NCBI RefSeq assembly: GCF_002355655.1
Contig: NZ_AP017569.1
Location: 124,001-188,000, forward strand
Direction of reading: 5' to 3'
DNA: 64,000 nt
Origin: Halorubrum trapanicum
GTDB lineage: Archaea; Halobacteriota; Halobacteria; Halobacteriales; Haloferacaceae
Shown here in pieces: positions 34,635 to 43,380 of the stretch (position 1 is its first letter; the number at the start of each line of letters is the position of its first letter). The position numbers and the translations under genes were made by a program. The notes below the pieces were generated by a model. That model had not been told where the DNA came from. It ran no database searches and worked only from the letters and a program-made list of their open reading frames with translations.

Positions 34635-34958
34635 ATGCCCATCGAACCCGACGCGGTCGCGGACCTCATCGAGGAGCACCTCCCCGACGCGGTCGCCCGC
34701 GTGACCGCGCCCCGGATCCACGACGACGAGGACGAGGACGCCCACTTCGCCGCGGTCGTCGTCTCGCCCGCCTTCGAGGGTGAGTCGCTCGTCGACCAGC
34801 ACCAGCGCGTGTACGACGCGGTCGGCGACCACATGACGCGGTCCGTCCACGCCTTGGAGATCAAGACGTACACGCCCGAGGCGTACGCCGAACACGGCGA
34901 CGGGACGCTCGACGACGACCTCCGCGAGGCGGGGCTGTTCCCCGTCGACGAGGCCTGA
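34635..34958 (+). CDS. BolA family protein
   Basis: This 107-residue protein has the BolA fold: an N-terminal helix (VADLIEEHLPDAVARV), a strand region AHFAAVVVSPAFEGESLVDQ and HQRVYDAVGDHMTRSVHALE, then IKTYTPEAY. BolA proteins associate with monothiol glutaredoxins and iron-sulfur cluster trafficking in bacteria and eukaryotes; the haloarchaeal partner is unknown. Normal family length. It follows TrmB by 39 bases in the same direction. Confidence 0.9.
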   Translation: MPIEPDAVADLIEEHLPDAVARVTAPRIHDDEDEDAHFAAVVVSPAFEGESLVDQHQRVYDAVGDHMTRSVHALEIKTYTPEAYAEHGDGTLDDDLREAGLFPVDEA

Positions 34959-35093
34959 CGGCACTGCCGCGTCCGCGTCGAGCGCCGCTTCTCAGCCTCC
35001 ACGACGGTGTTATCCCAACTCGGTCGCGCTCGACCGAGCGCTCGTGACGCTCCCGTTCGCTTTTAAATAAGGCGCCGCGGCTCGGAGTTCCGG

Positions 35094-35789
35094 TCAGCCG
35101 TCGCCGGTCCCGCTCGCGGTCGGTCCGTCGGTCTCGTCTGCGGAGCCGTCGCCCGCGACGCTGTCGTCGCCGGCGCCGTCGTCATTTGCGGCGCCGTCGT
35201 CGCCGGCGCCGTCGTCATTTGCGGCGCCGTCGTCGCCGGCGCCGTCGTCATTTGCGGCGCCGTCGCCGCCCGCGACGTGGTCCGCGACCAGTTCAGAGAG
35301 CGGGTCGACCGTGACTGTCAGCCGGGCGGCGAGGAACACCACGGGGACGAGTGCGACGAACAGGAAGGCGGCGTCGTACGCCCACGCCGCGCCGTCCAGC
35401 ACGGGCACCGCGAGACCGGCGAGACCGCGGTACGCGACGAGGACGGCGCCGAAGACGACGAGCCAGTGGACCACGCCGCCCGCGTTCTCGACGACCCGGT
35501 CCGGGCGAGCGTCTCCCTCCGCGTCGGCCTCGCCGAGCGCCAGGCGCGTCAGCAGCGCGAACTTCGGCGCGGCGTACAGGAGGATGCCCGCCACCGCGAG
35601 CGCGACGACGGCCGTCGCGACCGCGGCGAACGTCACCGGGGCGAAGGGGACGAGCCGGTCGACGCCCGGCAGCAGCGTGACGACGGCGAGGACGCCGACT
35701 ATCGCCAGCCCGCCGATCAGGAGTTTGCTCGTCGACCGGACCGTGTCGCGGTCGAGCGCCGTTCCGATCGCAGAGTCGTTCGAGCTCAT
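35094..35789 (-). CDS. Haloarchaeal four-helix membrane protein with a repetitive tail
   Basis: This 231-residue protein has about four membrane segments (residues 24-44, 50-74, 105-127 and 138-158) and then a cytoplasmic or external tail containing three copies of DDGAANDDGAG. No family is recognised. ATG 35789 was chosen because TATATAAA on the coding strand lies about 30 bases upstream. The tail repeats are perfect at the DNA level, indicating recent expansion. Confidence 0.78.
   Translation of the reverse strand: MSSNDSAIGTALDRDTVRSTSKLLIGGLAIVGVLAVVTLLPGVDRLVPFAPVTFAAVATAVVALAVAGILLYAAPKFALLTRLALGEADAEGDARPDRVVENAGGVVHWLVVFGAVLVAYRGLAGLAVPVLDGAAWAYDAAFLFVALVPVVFLAARLTVTVDPLSELVADHVAGGDGAANDDGAGDDGAANDDGAGDDGAANDDGAGDDSVAGDGSADETDGPTASGTGDG
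35163..35261. repeat. 33-bp tandem repeat, three copies, in a coding tail
   Basis: Three successive 33-base units start at 35163, 35196 and 35229 and encode 11-residue units. Each unit contains GGCGCC palindromes and an unusual ATTTGC (Asn-codon AAT) in otherwise very GC-rich DNA. Length is probably variable between strains. Confidence 0.9.
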
Positions 35790-35817
35790 GTGCGCCCGGC
35801 CGTTGCCGACGCAGCGG

Positions 35818-35825
35818 TATATAAA
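35818..35825 (-). promoter_or_regulatory. TATA box for the four-helix membrane protein
   Basis: On the coding strand TTTATATA lies 29-36 bases before ATG 35789, fitting a leaderless transcript and supporting the chosen start. Confidence 0.7.
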
Positions 35826-35983
35826 GGCGAAGCGTTTGCGCCGATTTTCGGCCGTTTTTGCTCGATTTATCTCCTCACCCGTTCCTCGCCGCGTGCTACC
35901 AATTGATACGATACCGATGCGCACGTTCCCGCGCGCTGGCGCCTTCCAGTACCTTTTACAGCGTCTCGCGGGAAGGTCGGCGC

Positions 35984-37393
35984 ATGGGTGACGACTACCG
36001 CACGGAGGAGGACAGCCTCGGCGAGATGCAGGTGCCGACGGACGCCTACTGGGGCGCGCAGACCCAGCGCGCCGTCGAGAACTTCCCCGTCTCGGGGATT
36101 CCGATGAGCCGGCGGTTCATCCGCGCGCTCGGCGTCGTGAAGAAGGCGGCCGCGCAGGCGAACCGCGATCTGGACCTCATCGAGGCGGACACCGCAGACG
36201 CCATCGTCGCCGCCGCCGACGAGGTGATCGCGGGCGAGCACGACGACCAGTTCCCGGTCGACGTGTTCCAGACCGGCTCGGGCACCTCCTCGAACATGAA
36301 CGCCAACGAGGTGATCGCCAACCGCGCCGCCGAGATCGCGGGCGCCGAGATCGGCGACCGCGTCGTCCACCCCAACGACCACGTCAACTACGGCCAGTCG
36401 TCGAACGACGTGATCCCGACGGCGATGCACGTCGCCGCGCTGGAGGCCGTCGAGAAGGACCTCGTGCCCGCCTTAGAGACGCTCCACGCCGAGCTCGAGG
36501 CCAAGGAGACGGAGTTCGACGGCGTCGTCAAGACCGGGCGGACGCACCTCCAAGACGCCACGCCGATCCGGCTCGGACAGGAGTTCGGCGGCTACCGGAC
36601 GCAGGTCGCGAAGGGCATCGAGCGCGCCGAGGGCGTCCAGTCGAACCTCCGCGAGCTCGCACTCGGCGGCACCGCGGTCGGGACCGGGCTCAACACCCAT
36701 CCCGAGTTCCCGGAGCTCGCGGCGGAGTACATCTCCGACGAGACGGGGACCGAGTTCCGCGAGGCGGCGAACCACTTCGAGGCGCAGGCGGCCCACGACG
36801 CGATGGCGGAGGGCCACGGCGCGCTCAAGACGATCGCCGGCAGCCTCAACAAGATGGCCAACGACCTGCGCCTGCTCGCATCCGGCCCCCGGAACGGCCT
36901 CGGCGAGGTCGAGCAGCCGGAGAACCAGCCCGGCTCTTCGATCATGCCCGGAAAGATCAACCCGGTCGTCGCGGAGTCGGTCAACCAGGTCCACAAGCAG
37001 GTCGTCGGCAACGACGCCGCCGTCTCGGCGGGCGCGGCCCGCGGCGAGATCGACCTGAACCTCTACAAGCCCGTCATCGCGCACAACTTCCTCGAGTCGG
37101 CGGAACTGCTCTCGAACGTCGCCGAGACGTTCGGCGAGCGCTTCGTCGGGAAGCTGGAGGCGAACGAGGAGCACTGCGAGACGCGCGTCGAACAGTCGAT
37201 GGCGCTCGCGACCGCGCTCAACCCCGCGATCGGCTACGACAAGGCCTCGAAGGTGGCCAAGAAGGCGCTCGCGGACGGCAAATCCGTCAAGGAGGTCGCC
37301 GTGAGCGAGGGGTACCTCACCGAGGACGAGGCCGACGAGGTGCTCGACCCCGAGGCGATGACCCACCGCGTCATCCTCGGCGACGAGAACTGA
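35984..37393 (+). CDS. fumC: Fumarate hydratase, class II
   Basis: This 469-residue homotetrameric enzyme interconverts fumarate and L-malate in the TCA cycle. The signature GSSIMPGKINPV, the catalytic His region VVKTGRTHLQDATPI, the N-terminal EEDSLGEMQVPTDAYWGAQT and SGTSSNMNANEVIANRA are all present. ACCTTTTA lies about 30 bases upstream of ATG 35984, so the transcript is probably leaderless. Together with sucCD 750 bases downstream it places two TCA steps in one area. Confidence 0.97.
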   Translation: MGDDYRTEEDSLGEMQVPTDAYWGAQTQRAVENFPVSGIPMSRRFIRALGVVKKAAAQANRDLDLIEADTADAIVAAADEVIAGEHDDQFPVDVFQTGSGTSSNMNANEVIANRAAEIAGAEIGDRVVHPNDHVNYGQSSNDVIPTAMHVAALEAVEKDLVPALETLHAELEAKETEFDGVVKTGRTHLQDATPIRLGQEFGGYRTQVAKGIERAEGVQSNLRELALGGTAVGTGLNTHPEFPELAAEYISDETGTEFREAANHFEAQAAHDAMAEGHGALKTIAGSLNKMANDLRLLASGPRNGLGEVEQPENQPGSSIMPGKINPVVAESVNQVHKQVVGNDAAVSAGAARGEIDLNLYKPVIAHNFLESAELLSNVAETFGERFVGKLEANEEHCETRVEQSMALATALNPAIGYDKASKVAKKALADGKSVKEVAVSEGYLTEDEADEVLDPEAMTHRVILGDEN

Positions 37394-37480
37394 GCCGCGG
37401 GGGCGACGGCGCGGGCGGCCGCACGGTCCGCCCCGCGGGATCGGCAGAACGCTTTTCGGGTGCGCGTGTGAGTGCCGGAC

Positions 37481-37987
37481 ATGGCTGAGAGTGACTTACA
37501 GGCCGAGCAGGAGCCGTTGAAAAGGGAGTACGAGGAGAACCCCGAGGCGGCGCAGATCACGCTGTCCGCGACCGGCGAGGAGCAGGGGGACGCCCGGTCG
37601 TGTAGCGTCGACATCGGCCGGGCGATCTACGAGGCGGAGCTCCACGAGGGGGCCGGCGGGCCCGGCGGGGGCGCCTGCTCGGGCGACCTCCTCCTCGGCG
37701 CGCTGGCCGCCTGTTCCCAGCTGACCGCGCAGGCCGTCGCCGAGAGCTTCGGCGTCGACGCCGACGTCGAGGTCGAGGCCAGCGGCGACCTCGACCTCCG
37801 CGGGACGATGGGAGTCGACGACGAGGCGCCGGTGGGGTTCGAGGACCTCCGCCTCGACGTGGCCGTCGACGGCGACGTCGACGAGGACACCCGCGCGGCG
37901 CTGAAAAAGTACACCGAGAAGTACTGCGTCGTCTACCAGACGTTGGCGGACCCGCCGGACGTCGAGACGACGTGGACGTTCGACTGA
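37481..37987 (+). CDS. OsmC family peroxiredoxin-like protein
   Basis: This 168-residue protein of the OsmC/Ohr superfamily reduces organic peroxides in characterised members. Two conserved Cys are visible: in LLLGALAACSQLTAQAVAE and in YTEKYCVVYQTLADPP; an additional Cys in GGGACSGD precedes the first. The N-terminal 30 residues are a charged extension. Its place between fumC and sucC may be incidental. A 26-bp tandem duplication starts seven bases after its stop. Confidence 0.88.
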   Translation: MAESDLQAEQEPLKREYEENPEAAQITLSATGEEQGDARSCSVDIGRAIYEAELHEGAGGPGGGACSGDLLLGALAACSQLTAQAVAESFGVDADVEVEASGDLDLRGTMGVDDEAPVGFEDLRLDVAVDGDVDEDTRAALKKYTEKYCVVYQTLADPPDVETTWTFD

Positions 37988-37994
37988 CGGCTGC

Positions 37995-38046
37995 GACGCG
38001 TTCGGGGTCGCGGGCGGGTCGGCGCGTTCGGGGTCGCGGGCGGGCC
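37995..38046. repeat. 26-bp tandem duplication just after a stop codon
   Basis: Copies at 37995-38020 and 38021-38046 differ at two bases. The first begins seven bases after the stop of the OsmC-like gene. It resembles the other gene-end duplications but does not include the stop itself. Confidence 0.85.
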
Positions 38047-38136
38047 GCAGCGCTCGGAGCCACGGCGACCCTGCGGCCGCGCCGTTCGCGCCGAATCGGA
38101 ACCATTTAAGCCGACGTCGGTACCGATCCCACACGG

Positions 38137-39282
38137 ATGAAACTTCACGAGTATCAAGCGAAGTCGCTCTTCGCGGACGCCGGGATCCCGGTTCCGGACT
38201 CCCGGCTCGCGACGAGCGTCGACGAGGCCCTCGACGCCGTCGACGAGATCGGCTACCCGGCCGCGATCAAGGCGCAGGTCCACGTCGGAGGGCGCGGGAA
38301 GGCCGGCGGGATCAAGATCGCGACCGACCGCGAGGAGGCCGAGCGGTACGCCGAGGAGATCCTCGGGATGGACCTGAAGGGGTACACCGTCGATCGGGTC
38401 CTCGTCGAGGCCGGCGTTGACTTCGTCGACGAGCTGTACGTCGGCGTCACGATGGACCGCGGCGAGGGGAAGCCGGTCCTGATGGTGTCGACCGAGGGCG
38501 GCGTGAACATCGAGGAGGTCGCCGAGGAGAACCCCGACGCCATCGCCCGCGAGCACGTCGATCCCGCGTTCGGGCTCCACCCGTACCAAGCCCGCAAGGT
38601 CGTCTACGAGGCGGGCGTCGACGCCGACGTCGCGCTCGACGTGGCCTCGATCCTCTCGACGCTGTACGACCTCTACGAGGAGAACGACGCCTCCGAGATC
38701 GAGGTCAACCCCGTGATGATCACGGGCGACCGCGACGTCGTCGCCGCGGACGCCGTGATGAACATCGACGAGGACGCGCTGTTCCGCCAGCCCGAGCTCG
38801 CCGAGATGGCCGAGGAGTCCTACGAGGACGACCTCGAACGCAAGGCCGGCGAGTACGGCTTCGACTACGTCCGCCTCTCCGGGAACGTCGGCATCATCGG
38901 CAACGGCGCCGGCCTCGTGATGACGACGCTCGACCTTGTCGACTACTACGGCGGGGCGCCCGCCAACTTCCTCGACATCGGCGGCGGCGCGAAGGCCGAG
39001 CGCGTCACGCAGGCGCTCGACATGGTGTTCTCCGACGACAACGTCGACGCCGTCGTCTTCAACATCTTCGGCGGGATCACCCGCGGCGACGAGGTCGCCA
39101 AGGGGATCAACGAGGCCTTAGAGCGGTTCGACGAGATCCCCAAGAAGGTGGTCGTCCGGCTCGCCGGCACGAACGCCGAGGAGGGGATGGAGATTCTGAA
39201 CACCGACCTCGTCGAGGTCGAGAAGACGCTGGAGGACGCGGTCCAGCGCGCGGTGAAGAACGCCGAGGAGGTGACCCAATGA
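38137..39282 (+). CDS. sucC: Succinate-CoA ligase (ADP-forming) beta subunit
   Basis: This 381-residue ATP-grasp subunit of succinyl-CoA synthetase begins [20 protein letters not shown], as in SucC generally. It has the nucleotide-binding [17 protein letters not shown] and, near the end, [18 protein letters not shown] and [17 protein letters not shown]. It pairs with SucD for substrate-level phosphorylation in the TCA cycle. A CCATTTAAG box is about 30 bases upstream of ATG 38137. Its stop overlaps the sucD start (ATGA). Confidence 0.97.
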   Translation: MKLHEYQAKSLFADAGIPVPDSRLATSVDEALDAVDEIGYPAAIKAQVHVGGRGKAGGIKIATDREEAERYAEEILGMDLKGYTVDRVLVEAGVDFVDELYVGVTMDRGEGKPVLMVSTEGGVNIEEVAEENPDAIAREHVDPAFGLHPYQARKVVYEAGVDADVALDVASILSTLYDLYEENDASEIEVNPVMITGDRDVVAADAVMNIDEDALFRQPELAEMAEESYEDDLERKAGEYGFDYVRLSGNVGIIGNGAGLVMTTLDLVDYYGGAPANFLDIGGGAKAERVTQALDMVFSDDNVDAVVFNIFGGITRGDEVAKGINEALERFDEIPKKVVVRLAGTNAEEGMEILNTDLVEVEKTLEDAVQRAVKNAEEVTQ

Positions 39283-40148
39283 GCATTTTCGTCGACGACG
39301 ACACCAGAGTGGTGGTCCAGGGGATCACCGGCGGGGAGGGGAAGTTCCACGCCGGCCAGATGATCGAGTACGGCACCAACGTCGTCGCCGGCGCGGTGCC
39401 CGGCAAGGGCGGCCAGGAGGTCGACGGCGTCCCCGTCTACGACACCGTCGACGAGGCCGTCGAGGCCGAGGACGCGGACGCCTCCGTCATCTTCGTCCCG
39501 CCGGCGTTCGCCGCCGACGCCATCTTCGAGTCGCTCGACACGGACCTCGACCTCGCGGTCGCGATCACCGAGGGGATCCCGACCCAGGACATGGCGAAGG
39601 TGAACAAGCGCCTGAGCGAGACCGACACCCGCCTCATCGGCCCGAACTGCCCCGGGATCATCACCCCCGGCGAGGCGAAGCTCGGCATCCTCCCCGGCAA
39701 CATCTTCTCCGAGGGGAACGTCGGCTTAGTCTCCCGCTCCGGCACGCTCACCTACCAGGTCGTCGACAACCTCACCGAGCGCGGGCTCGGCCAGTCGACC
39801 GCGATCGGCATCGGCGGCGACCCGATCATCGGCACCTCCTTCGTCGACGCCCTGGAGGCGTTCGAGGCCGACACCGACACCGACGCCGTCGTGATGTGCG
39901 GCGAGATCGGCGGCGAGGACGAGGAGCAGGCCGCGAAGTTCATCGGCGAGCACATGGACACGCCGGTCGCCGGCTTCATCGCCGGCCGCACGGCGCCGCC
40001 GGGCAAGCGCATGGGCCACGCCGGCGCCATCGTCTCCGGCTCCGGCACGGGCACCGCGCAGTCGAAGATCGACGCGCTCAACGACGCGGGCGTCCCCGTC
40101 GGCGACACCCCCGAGGAGGTCGCCGACCACGTCGAAGACTTCCTTTAA
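39279..40148 (+). CDS. sucD: Succinate-CoA ligase (ADP-forming) alpha subunit
   Basis: This 289-residue subunit binds CoA and carries the phospho-His. Visible are [18 protein letters not shown] (CoA-binding Rossmann start), [39 protein letters not shown] and the active-site His region [22 protein letters not shown] 39279 overlaps the sucC TGA by four bases, giving coupled 1:1 synthesis. Confidence 0.97.
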   Translation: MSIFVDDDTRVVVQGITGGEGKFHAGQMIEYGTNVVAGAVPGKGGQEVDGVPVYDTVDEAVEAEDADASVIFVPPAFAADAIFESLDTDLDLAVAITEGIPTQDMAKVNKRLSETDTRLIGPNCPGIITPGEAKLGILPGNIFSEGNVGLVSRSGTLTYQVVDNLTERGLGQSTAIGIGGDPIIGTSFVDALEAFEADTDTDAVVMCGEIGGEDEEQAAKFIGEHMDTPVAGFIAGRTAPPGKRMGHAGAIVSGSGTGTAQSKIDALNDAGVPVGDTPEEVADHVEDFL

Positions 40149-40247
40149 ATAGCCTAGCGCGCCGGACCGGCACCGGACCGCGGCTCCGTTTTTCAGTTCC
40201 GATACACGAAGCGAAAGGTAAAATTACTGGTAGGGAAACACACGCAC

Positions 40248-42905
40248 ATGAATTCCGGTCCCGACGACACGCCGTCCGACGCCGGCGCGGCCGCGGACGA
40301 CCCGTCGGGACCGCCCGCCGACGGCGCGAGCCGCGTCCTGTTCGTCGACGACGAGCCGGGGGCGGCGGACCTCGCCGCGACCCACGTCGAGCGGCTCGTG
40401 GACGGGATCGAGACGGTGACGCGGCTGTCGCCGGACGAGGCGTTGGACGTGGTCCGCGAGGGGCGCGTCGACTGCGTCGTCAGCGACTTCGACATGCCGG
40501 GGACGGACGGGCTCGAACTGCTCGACGCCGTCCGTTCCGTCGACCCCTCCCTGCCGTTCGTGCTGTTCACCGGCAAGGGGAGCGAGGAGATCGCGAGCGA
40601 GGCCATCTCCGCCGGCGTGACGGACTACCTCCAGAAGGGCGCAGGCCGGGACCGGTACGAGGTGCTCGCAAACAGCGTCGCGAACGCGCTCGGGCGCCGG
40701 CGGGCGGAGCGCGACCTCCGCGAGGTGAACGCCAAGGTCACGGCGATTCACGAGTTCGCGACGGAGTTGGCGTCGGTGACCGACGTCGCCGCGGTGTTCG
40801 ATCGGACGGTCGACGCGGCCGAGGAGATCCTCGAGTTCGACCGCTGCGTCGCCGCCCGCCGACGCGGCGACCGGGTCGTCCCCGCCGTCCTCTCCGACAG
40901 CGTCAGCGAAGACGAGGTCCGCGCGTTCGAGGTCGGCGAGGGCGTCGTCGGGACCACGGTCGCCGAGCAGGAGACGATGGTGATCGACAACCTCAGCGTC
41001 GACCCCGCCGACCCGGACGAGCTGGAGGACCCCTCGTCGCCGGGTCGGACGGCGGCCGAGGCCGACCGGCGGGAGGGGTCGGACGTAGCCGATCCGGTCG
41101 CCGACGACATCCGGTCGGCGATCAGCGTTCCGATCGGCTCGCACGGCGTGTTACAGGCGGTCTCGAACGGATACGCCGCGTTCGACGAGCGGGACGTCGA
41201 GTTCGCGGAGCTGCTGGCCGCCCACGCCGCCAACGCCGTCGAGCAGATCGAGACGGAGAACGCGCTCCGCCGGGAGCGGGACCGGCTGACGGCGCTGTTC
41301 GACGACCTCCCGCTGCCGGCGGTGCGCACCGTCGCCCTCGGTGACGGCGGGCGTCGCCTCGACGCCGCCAACGAGGCGTTCGAGGAGACGTTCGGTCACG
41401 GCGCGACGGACGGGTACGAACGCGTCCGCGAAGCGATCATCCCGGACGGCGCCGACCGGCTCGACCCGGAGTCGGTGCTCGAACGCGACGAGCCCTCCCG
41501 GCTCGAGGTGCGTCGTCGGACCACGGACGGGCTGCGCGACTTCATCCTCCACGTGATCCCGGTCACGCAGCCGGACGAGACCGTCATCTACAGCATCTAC
41601 GCGGACATCGGCGAACAGAAGCGCGTCGAGCGCACGCTCCGGCGGCTCCACGCGACGACCCGCGAGATGTTCGGCGGCGAGGACCGCGAGGGGGTCGCGG
41701 CGGTGGCTACCCGGGCGGCGATCGACATTCTCGAGTTCCCGAGCAGCGGCGTCAGGCTGTACGACCCCGAGGCGAACGTCCTCCGCCCGACGGCGATAAG
41801 CGAGGAGGCGACCGCGGCGTTCGGCGACCGACCGTCGTTCGGTCCGGGTGACGGCCGCATCTGGGAGGCGTTCGACGACGGCCAGCCGGTCGTGGTCGAC
41901 GACCTCGACGCCGTCGACAGCCCGGTCGGGTACGGCGAACACCGGAGCCTCCTCGTCGTTCCCCTCGGCGACCACGGCGTGATGCCGCTCGGGTCGCGCG
42001 AACCGGGCTTCTTCGACGAGACGGACCTCCAGCTGGCCCGCGTCCTCGCCGCGAACGTCACCGTCGCGCTCGACCACGCCGAGCGGACCGAGCAGCTCCG
42101 CGACCGCGACGCGGCGCTCCAGCGGGAGATCGATCGGCTGGAGAAGTTCGCGGGACTCGTCTCCCACGACCTCCGGAACCCGCTCAACGTCGCCGCCGGT
42201 CGGACCGACCTGGCCCGGTCGCTGACGGACGACGCCGCGGTCATCGAGGAACTCGACCGGGCCGAGGACGCGCACGACCGGATGAGCCAGCTGATAGACG
42301 ATCTCCTCGCGCTGGCGCGGCAGGGCCGCACGGTCGACGAGATCGAGGCCGTCCCGCTGGACGAGGCCGCCGAACGAGCGTGGCGCACCGTCGACACCGG
42401 CAAGGCGACGCTCGACGTCTCGGCGGCGACGGCCGCGGTCGAGGCGGACCCGGAGCGGCTCCGCACGCTGTTCGAGAATCTGTTTACGAACAGCGTGGAA
42501 CACGGTTCCACGGGCAGTCGGGCGGAGCCCGACGACAGTGTCGAGCACGGCTCGACTTACAGCCGGACGGAGTCCGGCGACAGCGTGGAACACGGTTCCA
42601 CGGGCAGTCGGGCGGAGCCCGACGACAGCGGCGAGCACGGAACGGGCGGCGACGCCGGCGGGGACGCCGACGGCCTCACGGTCACCGTCGGGTCGCTCTC
42701 CGACGGATTCTACGTCGCGGACGACGGGGCCGGCTTCGACATCGATCCGGAGGAGGCGACGGAGTACGGCCGTTCAAGCACGGAGCGGGGGACGGGGTTC
42801 GGCCTCGCGATCGTGCGCGAGATCGCGGCCGCGCACGGCTGGGAGCTGTCGATCGACGGCGACGACGGCGCTCGGTTCGAGTTCCGCCACGGAACCGATA
42901 TATAA
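40248..42905 (+). CDS. Multidomain sensor histidine kinase with N-terminal receiver domain
   Basis: This 885-residue cytoplasmic protein has in order: a receiver domain (residues 25-140, phospho-acceptor Asp80 in VVSDFDMPG), a GAF domain (160-345), a PAS-like domain (350-455), a second GAF (465-610), a HisKA domain with His640 in LVSHDLRNPLN, and an HATPase. In the HATPase the N-box FENLFTNSVEHG is followed directly by a 15-residue tandem repeat encoded by paired DNA hairpins, before VADDGAGFDIDPEE and GTGFGLAIVREIAAAHG. No membrane segment. Signal unknown. The neighbouring winged-helix protein is a possible partner. Confidence 0.9.
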   Translation: MNSGPDDTPSDAGAAADDPSGPPADGASRVLFVDDEPGAADLAATHVERLVDGIETVTRLSPDEALDVVREGRVDCVVSDFDMPGTDGLELLDAVRSVDPSLPFVLFTGKGSEEIASEAISAGVTDYLQKGAGRDRYEVLANSVANALGRRRAERDLREVNAKVTAIHEFATELASVTDVAAVFDRTVDAAEEILEFDRCVAARRRGDRVVPAVLSDSVSEDEVRAFEVGEGVVGTTVAEQETMVIDNLSVDPADPDELEDPSSPGRTAAEADRREGSDVADPVADDIRSAISVPIGSHGVLQAVSNGYAAFDERDVEFAELLAAHAANAVEQIETENALRRERDRLTALFDDLPLPAVRTVALGDGGRRLDAANEAFEETFGHGATDGYERVREAIIPDGADRLDPESVLERDEPSRLEVRRRTTDGLRDFILHVIPVTQPDETVIYSIYADIGEQKRVERTLRRLHATTREMFGGEDREGVAAVATRAAIDILEFPSSGVRLYDPEANVLRPTAISEEATAAFGDRPSFGPGDGRIWEAFDDGQPVVVDDLDAVDSPVGYGEHRSLLVVPLGDHGVMPLGSREPGFFDETDLQLARVLAANVTVALDHAERTEQLRDRDAALQREIDRLEKFAGLVSHDLRNPLNVAAGRTDLARSLTDDAAVIEELDRAEDAHDRMSQLIDDLLALARQGRTVDEIEAVPLDEAAERAWRTVDTGKATLDVSAATAAVEADPERLRTLFENLFTNSVEHGSTGSRAEPDDSVEHGSTYSRTESGDSVEHGSTGSRAEPDDSGEHGTGGDAGGDADGLTVTVGSLSDGFYVADDGAGFDIDPEEATEYGRSSTERGTGFGLAIVREIAAAHGWELSIDGDDGARFEFRHGTDI
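42495..42646 (+). repeat. Tandem paired-hairpin element inside the histidine kinase gene
   Basis: Period is 45 bases. Successive 17-base hairpins (7-bp stem, 3-base loop) start at 42495, 42517, 42540, 42562, 42585 and 42607; spacers alternate between five bases (GGGCA or TTACA) and six (GACAGT or GACAGC). All six stems are perfect although sequences differ, for example GTGGAAC/GTTCCAC versus GTCGAGC/GCTCGAC, and GTCGGGC/GCCCGAC versus GCCGGAC/GTCCGGC. A seventh, decayed unit lies at 42630-42646. Every unit keeps the reading frame (SVEHGSTGSRAEPDD type). Confidence 0.95.
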
Positions 42906-42978
42906 AAACCCGGTTGGCGTGCGCACCGGGCGCACAGGCGGGCCACGGTTATGCGCGATTCGCCCCACTACGTTACGT

Positions 42979-43299
42979 ATGGACGAAGGAACCCGCGAGC
43001 TGCTCGAACCGCTCCCGCCGAGCGCCAAGCTGGTCTACTACGTGCTCGACGCCGAGGGCCGGTTCGACCAGACCGGCCTCGCCGAAGAGACCCGCCTCTC
43101 GACCCGCACCGTCCGGTTCGCGGTCGAGAAGCTCACCGAGGTCGGGCTCGTCGAGGAGGGGCTGTGCCCCCGCGACGCCCGGCGCTCCGTCTACCAGGCC
43201 GTGCCGCCGGCGGAGCGCGACCCCGTCGACGAGCCGGAGGCGACCGCCGAGTCGGCCTCCGAGGCCGACGCGCCGGCCGCCGCGGTCGCCGAGGACTGA
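42979..43299 (+). CDS. Winged-helix DNA-binding protein
   Basis: This 106-residue protein is almost entirely a helix-turn-helix: LLEPLPPSAKLVYYVLDAEG, LAEETRLSTRTVRFAVEKLT and EVGLVEEGLCPRDARRSVYQ (MarR/ArsR-like spacing), plus an acidic Ala/Glu tail of about 30 residues. It would bind DNA as a dimer; effector and targets are unknown. It follows the large kinase by 73 bases in the same direction, but it has no receiver domain. Confidence 0.85.
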   Translation: MDEGTRELLEPLPPSAKLVYYVLDAEGRFDQTGLAEETRLSTRTVRFAVEKLTEVGLVEEGLCPRDARRSVYQAVPPAERDPVDEPEATAESASEADAPAAAVAED

Positions 43300-43380
43300 G
43301 CCCGAAGGCGGTCGACACCTCCCGCAGACGTCCCGATCCGTCGCGCTTTTGCCCCCGGGACCGGTAGTGAGGGCACTCCG

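Noticed and set aside
42495-42646. CRISPR-like spacing of repeats in the kinase gene
   Set aside because: The units are contiguous, in frame and without unique spacers; they encode protein repeats and hairpins, not a repeat-spacer array.
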